Below are positions 35,654 to 43,698 of a stretch of 64,000 nt of DNA, one piece after another. The DNA lies in contig CAMDFR010000001.1 in the NCBI GenBank assembly GCA_945897725.1, positions 62,001-126,000 of the forward strand, in the 5' to 3' direction. The notes under the pieces were generated by a model, which was not told the origin of the DNA, ran no database searches, and saw only the letters and a program-made list of their open reading frames with translations. Within the stretch, counting starts at the first letter, position 1; the number at the start of each line of letters is the position of its first letter. The translations under genes and the position numbers were made by a program. The DNA is from Chitinophaga pinensis (lineage in GTDB: Bacteria > Bacteroidota > Bacteroidia > Chitinophagales > CAMDFR01).

Positions 35654-36163
35654 ATGGAAGACATAGTAGTAATTCACACAATAGACAGGATATTGAATTT
35701 GATAATTGTTGTTGGTGAACGCCAAGCAAACTTAAGTTTTATCAAAGCTCGTTATCCTGAGATGAATGATCCTATAAGAGAAAATAAGGTTGTTATTCGT
35801 GCTAAAAAAGACAAATTGTTGAGATTTGAGAGAGGAATGATGGGCGATACCATTTATAAATTAACAGACAATGCCGACATCATAATACACGACTATGGAA
35901 CATATGAAGCGTATTGTGAGCATTTTGCAAATCAGTCAAAAGTTGAAACGCGTAGTAGATTTGTATCTAAACTAATTGATAATAGCAAATGGATTATAAG
36001 TAGTGTTGCAATCCCCTTTATAATACTTTATTTAGGGCTTCAAACATGTGGTCATAAAAAAGAAGATAACGCTCAAAAAGCGGGAATGCATGACGATACC
36101 CCAATGAATAAACCGCTTGAAACCATAAAAAAAGCACCAGCACCCGCATTAAAAGATAGCTAA
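35654..36163 (+). CDS. Single-span membrane protein with winged-helix-like N-terminal domain
   Basis: A 169-residue protein of unknown function. The N-terminal ~90 residues start MEDIVVIHTIDRILNLII and include TIYKLTDNADIIIHDYGTYE. This pattern (Y-x-LT..., then a Gly-Tyr element) is like the wing of small winged-helix proteins in Bacteroidota accessory regions. One hydrophobic span follows (about 118-135, WIISSVAIPFIILYLGL), then a charged, Pro-rich tail (KKEDN..., KKAPAPALKDS). Membrane anchoring with a possible DNA- or protein-binding head is inference only. It is the last gene of the accessory segment before the tRNA-Asn. Confidence 0.6.
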   Translation: MEDIVVIHTIDRILNLIIVVGERQANLSFIKARYPEMNDPIRENKVVIRAKKDKLLRFERGMMGDTIYKLTDNADIIIHDYGTYEAYCEHFANQSKVETRSRFVSKLIDNSKWIISSVAIPFIILYLGLQTCGHKKEDNAQKAGMHDDTPMNKPLETIKKAPAPALKDS

Positions 36164-36282
36164 GACGTCGATTCGGTTCGTATCCGAATACCCAACAAAT
36201 AGCCAGCAAAAAACCAATCAGGCGATTCTTTAAAAACAGCAAAGTGACACGCCAAATATTAATATTATTTTTCATATTTAGC

Positions 36283-36323
36283 GTGGTTTAACAGCGATAT
36301 AGGCTCCTGAGGACACAAACCTT
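36283..36323 (-). repeat. Dispersed repeat, family E, right copy (inverted)
   Basis: The reverse complement reads AAGGTTTGTGTCCTCAGGAG then CCTATATCGCTGTTAAACCAC. It aligns with 29761-29801 except for a 4-base block (AGGA versus TCCT) and a few point changes. Confidence 0.75.
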
Positions 36324-36337
36324 GGAGGAAAATTAAT

Positions 36338-36452
36338 CTTTGGAAACGAATATAATGCGTGACTGATAGCAACGGAAAGCCTACCGGAAGTATGGAGGCA
36401 GCTTGCAGTGGATAGCAGGACGGCAGCCTCTGTTTTTGGCTGGCGGCACGCA
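36338..36452 (-). repeat. Dispersed repeat, family D, right copy (inverted)
   Basis: The reverse complement matches 27523-27640: GCGTGCCGCCAGCC, GGCTGCCGTCCTGCTATCCA, then GTTGCTATCAGTCACGC. The hairpin centre differs. It sits between the membrane protein gene and the tRNA-Asn terminator; the 360 bp gap 36164-36523 holds only these repeats and the terminator. Confidence 0.85.
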
Positions 36453-36480
36453 CTAAAGAATTTTAATTTATTGTAGAAAC

Positions 36481-36513
36481 AAAAAAAGCGATTAGAGAAT
36501 CTCTAATCGCTTT
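36481..36513 (-). terminator. Terminator of tRNA-Asn
   Basis: A 13 bp perfect stem (AAAGCGATTAGAG/CTCTAATCGCTTT) with a 3-base loop. On the minus strand it is followed by seven T, just past the tRNA 3' end. Confidence 0.88.
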
Positions 36514-36523
36514 GCATTTTTTG

Positions 36524-36597
36524 CTCCCTGACCTGGGCTCGAACCAGGGACCTACTGATTAACAGTCAGTCGCTCTAACCAGCTGAGCTATCAAGGA
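36524..36597 (-). tRNA. tRNA-Asn (anticodon GTT)
   Basis: The minus strand folds as a 74-nt tRNA. The acceptor stem is TCCTTGA/TCAGGGA with two G-T wobbles. The D arm is GCTCAGCTGGTTAGAGC, the anticodon stem CTGA/TCAG with loop CTGTTAA (anticodon GTT), and the T arm CCTGG-TTCGAGC-CCAGG. CCA is not encoded. The 3' end faces the accessory segment, a common geometry for elements integrated at tRNA genes, but I found no duplicate of the tRNA 3' end at the far side. Confidence 0.96.
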
Positions 36598-36703
36598 ATT
36601 TCCCATTTGGGAGTGCAAATGTAAGCCTATTATAATTTATTTGCAATAGATGTTTCAAAAATCTTAAAATTAATTGTAGTTTCGCACCATATAATTAAAG
36701 ATT

Positions 36704-37627
36704 ATGAGTTTATTAACCGTAGGCACTGTTGCCTTTGATGCGATTGAAACCCCTTTTGGAAAAACAGATAAAATTGTAGGTGGTGCTGCGACCTATATCG
36801 CGTGGAGTGCTTCGTACTTTACCAAACCAGTCAATATTGTTTCTGTGATTGGCGATGATTTTGATATGAATGAATTGGCGGCGCTGCAAGACAGAGGCGT
36901 GAATTATGATGGTATAGAGATTCGAAAAGGTGAAAAATCTTTTTTCTGGAGTGGAAAATATCATATGGATATGAATAGTCGCGATACTTTGGTGACTGAC
37001 CTCAATGTATTGGCATCTTTCAATCCTATCGTTCCTGAGTCATATAAAGATTGTCGTTATTTGATGCTTGGCAATATTGATCCTTCATTACAAATTAAAG
37101 TAATAGAGCAATTGCCAGTGCGGCCAGAATTGATTGTGATGGATACGATGAACTTTTGGATGGATATCGCTTTAGATACCCTAAAGAAAGCGATTTCGAT
37201 GGTAGATGTATTGACGATTAATGATGAAGAAGCAAGACAATTGAGTGGTGAAAATTCATTGGTAAAAGCGGCTAAAAAAATTATGGCAATGGGTCCGAAA
37301 TTCTTGGTAATTAAGAAAGGGGAACATGGTGCTTTGTTGTTTCATAACAACGATGTATTTTTTGCTCCTGCCCTTCCATTAGAGGAAGTATTTGATCCAA
37401 CCGGTGCGGGCGATACCTTTGCTGGTGGCTTCATTGGCTACATTGCAAAAACAAATGATTTGAGCTTCGAAAACATGAAGAGAGCGATTATTTATGGTTC
37501 GGCAATGGCTTCGTTTTGTGTAGAAAAATTTGGTACAGAAAGACTGAAATCATTGACTTCAGAGCAGATTGACGAACGTGTAAATATGTTTGTTGCTTTA
37601 TCTTCGTTTGATATTGAGCTAGTTTAG
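36704..37627 (+). CDS. PfkB-family sugar/nucleoside kinase
   Basis: A 307-residue ribokinase-fold kinase that phosphorylates a sugar or nucleoside with ATP. The N-terminal glycine-rich motif is IVGGAATYIAWSA. The C-terminal PfkB signature is DPTGAGDTFAGGF, with Asp237 as catalytic base and GAGD as anion hole. NDEEARQLSG at mid-protein is typical for the family. The substrate is not determinable; homologues in Bacteroidota are often called adenosine kinase-like or simply sugar kinase. It lies 75 bp upstream of the bTHX gene. Confidence 0.92.
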   Translation: MSLLTVGTVAFDAIETPFGKTDKIVGGAATYIAWSASYFTKPVNIVSVIGDDFDMNELAALQDRGVNYDGIEIRKGEKSFFWSGKYHMDMNSRDTLVTDLNVLASFNPIVPESYKDCRYLMLGNIDPSLQIKVIEQLPVRPELIVMDTMNFWMDIALDTLKKAISMVDVLTINDEEARQLSGENSLVKAAKKIMAMGPKFLVIKKGEHGALLFHNNDVFFAPALPLEEVFDPTGAGDTFAGGFIGYIAKTNDLSFENMKRAIIYGSAMASFCVEKFGTERLKSLTSEQIDERVNMFVALSSFDIELV

Positions 37628-37651
37628 CGTATTAAAGCGAAATAAAACACT

Positions 37652-37659
37652 TATATTTG
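37652..37659 (+). promoter_or_regulatory. -7 box (TATATTTG) for the bTHX gene
   Basis: An exact TAnnTTTG match, 44 bases before the ATG at 37703. Confidence 0.45.
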
Positions 37660-37702
37660 CAGTCCAAAAAAACATTCATTTAAAAAATAAAAAAATAGTA
37701 CA

Positions 37703-37891
37703 ATGGGTAGAGGTGACATGAGAACTAAAAAAGGCAAGCGTTTTGCAGGATCATTTGGAAATATTAGAACATCTAGAACAGGTGAATCTACAACAGTTGT
37801 AGCAAGTGCTCCAGTGGAGAAAAAAGAAACTGTAAAGAAAGCTCCAGCTAAAAAAGCAGCTCCTAAGAAGAAAGCAGCAGAGAAAGAATAA
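37703..37891 (+). CDS. 30S ribosomal protein bTHX with Lys/Ala-rich tail
   Basis: A 62-residue basic protein. The first ~27 residues (MGRGDMRTKKGKRFAGSFGN then IRTSR) match bTHX, a small protein that fills a cavity at the top of the 30S head in Thermus and is present in Bacteroidota. The classical protein is only ~26-30 residues. Here a low-complexity tail (KKAPAKKAAPKKKAAEKE) doubles the length, probably adding RNA contacts. It has its own -7 box and is convergent with pdxH, 16 bp away. Confidence 0.88.
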   Translation: MGRGDMRTKKGKRFAGSFGNIRTSRTGESTTVVASAPVEKKETVKKAPAKKAAPKKKAAEKE

Positions 37892-37907
37892 TTGATTTGG
37901 TGACAGA

Positions 37908-38546
37908 TTAAGGAGCTAAGCGGTATTTATGCCACTTTGCATCTTGATTGAGCTCATATACAATACGGTCGTGTAGTCTATTTGGTCTACCCTGCCAGAA
38001 TTCTATTAATCTTGGCATTAAAATATACCCGCCCCAATGGTCGGGTTTTTTTATGTCTGTACTTTTTTCCAATGCGGTATAAGCTTGTAACAATAGGTCT
38101 TTTGAATCGATTTTCTGACTCTGAGGCGATATTATCGCTCCTATTTGACTACCCGTTGGTCTTTGATAAAAATAGTCATTTGATGTTTGTTCACTTACCT
38201 TTTGCACCGTCCCTTCAATACGCACTTGTCTTTCTAGTATATCCCAAAAGAAGAGTAAAGAGGCGTTCGGGTTTTCTGCCAAATTCTTGCCTTTATTGCT
38301 TAGATAATTGGTGTAAAAAACAAAACCTTCGTTGGTCATTTCTTTTAAGAGGACAATCCTTGCAGAAGGCACGCCATCTTTGGATGCCGTTGCTAATGTC
38401 ATGGCATTGGCTTCAATGATTGGTGATTCATGTGCTTGCGTAAACCAAGTATGGAAAAGTGGCAAAGGAGTTTCTGGAGTGTTAGCTTCGTTTAATTCTG
38501 CCGCCTCATAATGTTTGCGCATGTGAGGCAATTTGTTTACACTCAT
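37908..38546 (-). CDS. pdxH: Pyridoxamine/pyridoxine 5'-phosphate oxidase
   Basis: An FMN enzyme that makes pyridoxal 5'-phosphate from PNP or PMP using oxygen. The 212 residues match the family length (~215). Visible signatures are MTLATASKDGVPSARIVLLK (FMN binding), FYTNYLSNKGKNLAENP and RQVRIEGTVQKV, plus the C-terminal PNPOx dimerisation segment IEFWQGRPNRLHDRIVY and WHKYRLAP at the very end. The downstream (minus-strand) neighbour is the convergent bTHX gene. A lipoprotein gene lies 7 bp upstream on the same strand, suggesting one transcript. Confidence 0.96.
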   Translation of the reverse strand: MSVNKLPHMRKHYEAAELNEANTPETPLPLFHTWFTQAHESPIIEANAMTLATASKDGVPSARIVLLKEMTNEGFVFYTNYLSNKGKNLAENPNASLLFFWDILERQVRIEGTVQKVSEQTSNDYFYQRPTGSQIGAIISPQSQKIDSKDLLLQAYTALEKSTDIKKPDHWGGYILMPRLIEFWQGRPNRLHDRIVYELNQDAKWHKYRLAP

Positions 38547-38553
38547 AAATAGG

Positions 38554-39009
38554 TTATTTCACGTCAATACGCATTGTCTTCTGGTAATGTAAGCCATCTT
38601 TAGCATACATGTCGAAAATGAGTCTAATAACGTCTGTTTGATTAATGGTAGAATCATTTGGCACCCTGAATGTGGTGATGTCTGTTTGAATATTATTCGT
38701 GTCTGGATAATATTGAAATGAATACAATTGAGTCACGGGATCCATGGTGGCATCAAAGACATGATATTTAGTACTGATATTATATTTACAGGTTGTTGAG
38801 TCGATTCTTCTATCGGTGGTATAGCGTACTTCATACTGTAAGGTATCTCCCCTTTTTAATTTCACCCAATTGGTATCTGGATGAATAAAGGTGATTGGCT
38901 CTTCAATGCCATCTGTTGGAAAAGTATCTTTTTTACAACCTGTACTGAGTATCGTAATCAGGTATAAAAAACCAATGACTAAAAAAAGTGTTCCGTAAAT
39001 TTTCTTCAT
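38554..39009 (-). CDS. Predicted lipoprotein of unknown function
   Basis: A 151-residue exported protein. Residues ~5-24 are hydrophobic (GTLFLVIGFLYLITILSTGC) and end in a lipobox with Cys25, so it should be lipid-anchored. The mature part is beta-strand rich (TLQYEVRYTTDRRIDSTT, DVIRLIFDMYAKDG) and may be an Ig-like sandwich. I recognise no family. It is 7 bp upstream of pdxH on the same strand, but a functional link to PLP synthesis is not suggested by its sequence. Confidence 0.75.
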   Translation of the reverse strand: MKKIYGTLFLVIGFLYLITILSTGCKKDTFPTDGIEEPITFIHPDTNWVKLKRGDTLQYEVRYTTDRRIDSTTCKYNISTKYHVFDATMDPVTQLYSFQYYPDTNNIQTDITTFRVPNDSTINQTDVIRLIFDMYAKDGLHYQKTMRIDVK

Positions 39010-39186
39010 GTGCTTGTTTGCTTACTTCTTTAAAACGATTTTCTGTCCCAAATATTTTATCAAAATTAAAGTATAAGATGCAACTATTCTAATAAATCTT
39101 CAATCTGATGCGGATAAGTGCCTATTTTATTAGGGTACACTAAAAATTTGGGGTTTTGGAATTTCTATGGGGTGGTCAGTTGTTGC

Positions 39187-40047
39187 CTACCCTTTTTTTA
39201 TTGCCAATTGATGCATTCGCTCTAGTCTTTGAGATTCATTGGCTTGCATCCATCCATCGACAGATAAGAGTTTATAAGCTTCATGAAAATAATAATTGTA
39301 CTGAGCTTCATTATTTTCGAGCAGGTACAATTCTCCTAATTCTTCAAATATATACCCATCTGGTTCATTGATGGCCTCACTTTCTATTTCATGTTGTTGT
39401 TGTTTAGCTAATGCTGCATTGCCAAGGAAACGATTCATTTTAGCAATACTCCATTTCGCAATTCTTTGTTGTTGAATGGAGCCTTGCATCTGAAACAGCT
39501 TAAAGCTTTTTACAAAAACCTCCATCGCTTTATCATATTGCTTTAAATTAAAATAGGTCCATCCAATATTATTATACAAGGCCGCAAGCCACTTTTTTGC
39601 ACGTTCGTCTATGGCTTGCTCAGCAAGTTTCATAGCATATAGATTCCACTCTAATGATTTTTCATTTTTAGTGGCAATACCAAGCATATGTGCTGCATCA
39701 ACGGCATAATTTTCTTCCTTTATTGCTTCAGCTATTTTGAGAGCCTGCTCGAATAATGGAATTGCCTTTTCTTGTTCTTTATTGGAATTATAAGTTCGCC
39801 CTCTTTCCAATAAATAGCGAATAGATACGATTGGAAAAACCTCCGAAATATGACATTCTACTTCATCTAATAGGTGATGTGCCTCTTCAAATTTTCTTTG
39901 TAAACTCTGTGTCCTGGCCAATTGAGTCAAAAGTTGCAGGTGATAGTTTTTATCAAGCAACTTATTTTCATTCAATAGTAAAGCGCGGAAAAGTTTTTCA
40001 GTTTCCTCGGGCTTCCAGTAGTTCCAAAGTTTATCAAATTCTTGCAT
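39187..40047 (-). CDS. Tetratricopeptide-repeat protein
   Basis: A 286-residue all-helical protein with several TPR-like units: RTQSLQRKFEEAHHLLDEVE, YNSNKEQEKAIPLFEQALKI, and YNNIGWTYFNLKQYDKAMEV. TPRs form protein-binding superhelices. There is no signal peptide, membrane span or enzymatic domain, so it is probably a cytosolic scaffold. It is 9 bp downstream of the aldehyde dehydrogenase on the same strand and likely co-transcribed. Partner unknown. Confidence 0.82.
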   Translation of the reverse strand: MQEFDKLWNYWKPEETEKLFRALLLNENKLLDKNYHLQLLTQLARTQSLQRKFEEAHHLLDEVECHISEVFPIVSIRYLLERGRTYNSNKEQEKAIPLFEQALKIAEAIKEENYAVDAAHMLGIATKNEKSLEWNLYAMKLAEQAIDERAKKWLAALYNNIGWTYFNLKQYDKAMEVFVKSFKLFQMQGSIQQQRIAKWSIAKMNRFLGNAALAKQQQHEIESEAINEPDGYIFEELGELYLLENNEAQYNYYFHEAYKLLSVDGWMQANESQRLERMHQLAIKKG

Positions 40048-40056
40048 CTTTTCTAT

Positions 40057-41487
40057 TTAGAAATACTGAATGGTCAGGTTGATCATTCTTCTTACAAAAT
40101 TATTATAGGGAGGATACATAAGGCCAACCAAACCTTTTTTTAAATATTGTCTTACCACTGCTCTTTCGTTGCTGAATTCACGAAAGCCCCAAATACCATG
40201 ACTTTTGCCTAATCCACTATTATTGACGCCGCCAAATGGTAAGTTGGGATGTGCTTGATGAATCATGGTATCATTGATACAAGTACCGCCTGCACTAGTG
40301 TTCTGCATGATATAATCGATATTTTTATTCTTTTTAGAGAAGATATAAAGCGCCAGGGGTTTCTGATTTTTATTGATATGCACTAAGGCTTCATCTACAT
40401 TTTTAAAACTTATGATGGGTAAGATTGGTCCAAAAATTTCTTCTGTGAGCAATTTGCTATCCATGGTTACATTGCTTAAAAGCGTTGGTGCCATAAAATT
40501 TTGTTCATCGTTTGTCTCTGCACCAAGATCCACAGAAGCTCCGTTCTGTATGGCTTCTGCGAGCCATGTTTTCACACGAGTATAATGTTTTGCGTTCACC
40601 ATATGCGCAATGGATTGACTTTGTGCTGGATGCTGCCCATACATTTTTACCAATTGCAAGCGCATGGCATCAATAAATGCTTGCTTCTTGCTTTCGTGAA
40701 TAAAAAGATAGTCGGGGGCAATGCACGTTTGTCCGCTATTCATAAATTTACCCCATCCTATTTTCGCTGCGCACTCGGTGACATCAGCTGTTTCGTCGAT
40801 GATCACAGGGCTTTTACCACCAAGCTCTAAAGTCACAGAACAAAGGTGCTCACTCGCTGCTTTCATGACTATTTTTCCAACGGCAGGACTACCTGTGAAA
40901 TGAATATGATCGAATGGGAGAGACAACAAATGTGTGGAGACTTCCATACCACCTTCGATGACCGCCACTTCATTTTCGTTAAAAACAGAAGCTATAAATT
41001 CTTTGATGAACTTGCTGGTATGCGGTGTCATTTCTGATGGCTTCAACATGCAAACATTTCCTGCGGCAATCGCCGAAATAATGGGCGAGATGGCTAATTG
41101 AAAAGGATAATTCCAAGGCGAAATAAGCAAGCAGTTTCCTTTAGGCTCCCTCACAATAGAGGCCATACTTCCAATCATGGTAATCGGGCTTTCTATCTCT
41201 TCTGGCTCCATCCACTTCGACAAATCCTTGCAGAATGACTTAATTTCAACGATGAGAGGATAAATTTCTGTGAGGTCGACTTCCTCTTTAGGTTTTAAAA
41301 AATCTGCATGCACTGCATTTCTAATCCCCTCTCTTTGGGAATGAATGGCCCTTTGAAGTTTTTGTAATTTTTTACACCGATCTTTGTCAGACGAATTTTT
41401 AACTGCCTGTTTATTAGCTTTTTGCAAGTTAAATATTCTATTTATTTCTTCAAAACTTGTTTCAGAAACATGGGTGGAAGGCATCAT
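40057..41487 (-). CDS. Class 3-type aldehyde dehydrogenase
   Basis: A 476-residue NAD(P)-dependent dehydrogenase of the ALDH3/coniferyl or fatty aldehyde group. It has the cofactor motif LLISPWNYPFQLA, the LELGGKSP base-Glu motif, and FMNSGQTCIAPDY with catalytic Cys255. The C-terminal end PFGGVNNSGLGKSHGIWGF and the hydrophobic tail (GLVGLMYPPYNN) are typical for ALDH3-like enzymes that act on lipid-derived aldehydes. Two Met codons open the frame; either may start it. A gene pair with the TPR protein downstream, and divergent from the primary sigma factor gene. Confidence 0.93.
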   Translation of the reverse strand: MMPSTHVSETSFEEINRIFNLQKANKQAVKNSSDKDRCKKLQKLQRAIHSQREGIRNAVHADFLKPKEEVDLTEIYPLIVEIKSFCKDLSKWMEPEEIESPITMIGSMASIVREPKGNCLLISPWNYPFQLAISPIISAIAAGNVCMLKPSEMTPHTSKFIKEFIASVFNENEVAVIEGGMEVSTHLLSLPFDHIHFTGSPAVGKIVMKAASEHLCSVTLELGGKSPVIIDETADVTECAAKIGWGKFMNSGQTCIAPDYLFIHESKKQAFIDAMRLQLVKMYGQHPAQSQSIAHMVNAKHYTRVKTWLAEAIQNGASVDLGAETNDEQNFMAPTLLSNVTMDSKLLTEEIFGPILPIISFKNVDEALVHINKNQKPLALYIFSKKNKNIDYIMQNTSAGGTCINDTMIHQAHPNLPFGGVNNSGLGKSHGIWGFREFSNERAVVRQYLKKGLVGLMYPPYNNFVRRMINLTIQYF

Positions 41488-41507
41488 ATGGCTTAATCAT
41501 AATTTTT

Positions 41508-41538
41508 ATAAAAGTAAGGAAAAGCCTCTTACTTTTAT
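41508..41538. promoter_or_regulatory. 11 bp inverted repeat between divergent ALDH and rpoD
   Basis: ATAAAAGTAAG (41508-41518) and CTTACTTTTAT (41528-41538) are perfectly complementary around a 9-base centre in the 210 bp divergent intergenic region. There is no T-run, so an operator or a 5'-leader hairpin is more likely than a terminator. Confidence 0.4.
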
Positions 41539-41624
41539 ATTAAAATTGCTTAAATTGTGTATGGCTGATGCGCCCTAAATGAAGGAGTTATAACATTTTT
41601 TCACTTTATTTAAAAAAATCGCTA

Positions 41625-41632
41625 TATTTTTG
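41625..41632 (+). promoter_or_regulatory. -7 box (TATTTTTG) for the primary sigma factor gene
   Basis: An exact TAnnTTTG match 65 bases before the ATG at 41698. Confidence 0.4.
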
Positions 41633-41697
41633 CATCCCTTTCTGAAACTTTCAATGGGGTTATATCGTTAAACTAGAAAATACATTTATAGTATACT

Positions 41698-42564
41698 ATG
41701 CGTCAACTTAAAATTACCAAATCAATTACCAATCGCGAATCTCAATCTGTTGAGAAATACCTTCAAGATATAGCGAAAGTAGATTTAATTACTGCAGAGG
41801 AAGAAGTAGTATTGGCAAAAAAAATTAGAGATGGCGATCAAGTGGCACTAGAAAAATTGGTAAAATCCAATCTCCGTTTCGTAGTGTCTGTTGCCAAACA
41901 ATATCAAAACCAAGGCTTGTCTCTTAATGATTTAATCAATGAAGGAAATGTTGGCTTGGTTAAAGCTGCTCAAAAATTTGATGAAACAAGAGGTTTTAAA
42001 TTTATTTCTTATGCGGTGTGGTGGATTCGTCAATCTATTATGCAGGCACTAGCTGAACAAGCTCGTTTGATTAGATTGCCATTAAACAAAGTGGGTTCTC
42101 TAAGCAAAATAAGAAAAGCTCTAGCACAACTAGAACAAGAATTTGATCGCGAGCCTACTCCAGAAGAACTTGCAAAGTTTTTAGATATCGATGTGAAAGA
42201 AGTGGAGACAACTTTAAAATTATCTTCTAGACATACATCACTAGATGCGCCATTGGTAGAAGGCGAAAACAACGCATTGGCAGACGTTTTACAGAACGAT
42301 AATGCTGATGGAGCTGATACGCATTTAGATTATGCTGACTCTCTTAGAAAGGAGACCTTACGTTCTTTGAATACCTTAACAGAAAGACAAAGACAAGTGA
42401 TTCAACTTTATTATGGAATTGGTGTAGACCATCCAATGTCATTAGAAGATATTGGTGAAAACCTAGGACTAACGAGAGAAAGAGTAAGACAAATCAAGGA
42501 CAAAGCAATCAACAATCTTCGTTCTACCTCACGTAGCAAATTACTAAAAACCTACTTAGGATAA
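41698..42564 (+). CDS. rpoD: Primary sigma factor of RNA polymerase (Bacteroidota sigma-70)
   Basis: A 288-residue group 1 sigma factor that directs RNA polymerase to the TTTG/TAnnTTTG promoters seen across this window. It has region 1.2 ([20 protein letters not shown]), region 2 ([55 protein letters not shown]), region 3, and region 4 with the HTH ([20 protein letters not shown]). It lacks the long region 1.1 of E. coli RpoD, as is normal in Bacteroidota. A terminator follows. Confidence 0.96.
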   Translation: MRQLKITKSITNRESQSVEKYLQDIAKVDLITAEEEVVLAKKIRDGDQVALEKLVKSNLRFVVSVAKQYQNQGLSLNDLINEGNVGLVKAAQKFDETRGFKFISYAVWWIRQSIMQALAEQARLIRLPLNKVGSLSKIRKALAQLEQEFDREPTPEELAKFLDIDVKEVETTLKLSSRHTSLDAPLVEGENNALADVLQNDNADGADTHLDYADSLRKETLRSLNTLTERQRQVIQLYYGIGVDHPMSLEDIGENLGLTRERVRQIKDKAINNLRSTSRSKLLKTYLG

Positions 42565-42586
42565 TCATTTAAGAATACATTAAAAA

Positions 42587-42612
42587 CCCCTTCAAATAGA
42601 AGGGGTTTTTTT
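42587..42612 (+). terminator. Rho-independent terminator after rpoD
   Basis: A CCCCTTC/GAAGGGG stem extended by A/T pairs, 5-base loop, seven T. It lies between the convergent rpoD and pheS genes; the preceding A-run could let it serve both. Confidence 0.9.
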
Positions 42613-42660
42613 ATGTCGATATTTTTAAATTAATTGATAATGCTGAACAATCTCTATTAG

Positions 42661-43671
42661 TTAAGACGTGAATTGCTTTAAAAAACGTACATCATTTTCA
42701 TAAAACAATCTGATGTCGTCGATGCCATATTTTAATAAAGTGATGCGTTCGATACCCATGCCAAAGGCAAAACCAGTATACTTTTCATGATCTATTTTAC
42801 AGTTCTCCAACACCGATGGGTCCACCATTCCACAACCTCCTATCTCTACCCATCCGCTTCCTTTGCAAACTGGACAGCCTTTTCTATCACAGATAAAACA
42901 AGTGATATCAAGTTCAGCACTTGGCTCTGTGAAAGGAAAAAAAGATGGACGAAGACGAATTTCTACCTTTTGTCCAAACATTTCTTTCGCAAAATATAAA
43001 AGGGTTTGTTTCAAATCTGCGAATGAAACATTATCATTGATATACAAACCTTCCACTTGATGAAAGGTACAGTGGGCACGAGCAGAGATGGTTTCATTCC
43101 TATACACGCGTCCAGGCGTAATCACTCGAATGGGTGGCGCTTGCGTTTCCATCAAACGGATTTGGACTGGTGAGGTATGCGTCCTCAATAAAGTATTTTT
43201 ATTGATATAAAAAGTATCCTGCATGTCCCTAGCCGGGTGATCTTCGGGAGTGTTTAGGGCCGTGAAGTTATGCCAATCATCTTCTATTTCTGGACCTTCT
43301 GCCACCGAAAAACCAATCCTAGCAAAGATTTCAATCATCTCATTCTTTATGATATTGATTGGATGTCGAGCTCCAATGTCAAGTGGAATGCCTGGCATAC
43401 TAAGATCGAAATCATGTACAGCGCCTTCGTCAAGGTTTTCTAATGCTTCTTTATGTTGATTAAAGACTTGCTCTACATGACTTTTGAGCACATTTAACAA
43501 TTGACCATATTCTTTTTTATTTTCGTTAGGCACTTCTTTGAATGCATCGAAAATATCTTTCATGGCTCCTTTCGTACCTAAATATTTTATTCGAAACGCT
43601 TCGAGCTCTGCTGTGTTTTTAAGCACTGCAGCCGAAGTTTCTTCCATCATTTGTTTAATCCTTTCTTTCAT
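42661..43671 (-). CDS. pheS: Phenylalanyl-tRNA synthetase alpha subunit
   Basis: Alpha chain of the alpha2-beta2 enzyme that charges tRNA-Phe; the beta chain (pheT) is not in the window. It is 336 residues, near the usual ~330-345. An N-terminal coiled coil (about 1-85) is followed by class II motifs: motif 2 in RVYRNETISARAHCTFHQVE and motif 3 in GFAFGMGIERITLLKYGI, with DIRLFYENDVRFLKQF at the end. A Cys-rich insertion (CFICDRKGCPVCKGSG) could bind zinc. It lies 27 bp downstream of thiL on the same strand and is probably co-transcribed. Confidence 0.96.
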   Translation of the reverse strand: MKERIKQMMEETSAAVLKNTAELEAFRIKYLGTKGAMKDIFDAFKEVPNENKKEYGQLLNVLKSHVEQVFNQHKEALENLDEGAVHDFDLSMPGIPLDIGARHPINIIKNEMIEIFARIGFSVAEGPEIEDDWHNFTALNTPEDHPARDMQDTFYINKNTLLRTHTSPVQIRLMETQAPPIRVITPGRVYRNETISARAHCTFHQVEGLYINDNVSFADLKQTLLYFAKEMFGQKVEIRLRPSFFPFTEPSAELDITCFICDRKGCPVCKGSGWVEIGGCGMVDPSVLENCKIDHEKYTGFAFGMGIERITLLKYGIDDIRLFYENDVRFLKQFTS

Positions 43672-43698
43672 GGTTTTAGAAATTGAAATGGTTCAAAA

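Noticed and set aside
36524-36597. tRNA-Asn as the attachment site of an integrative element
   Set aside because: No integrase gene and no second copy of the tRNA 3' end was found at the left side of the accessory segment, so an attachment site is not called.
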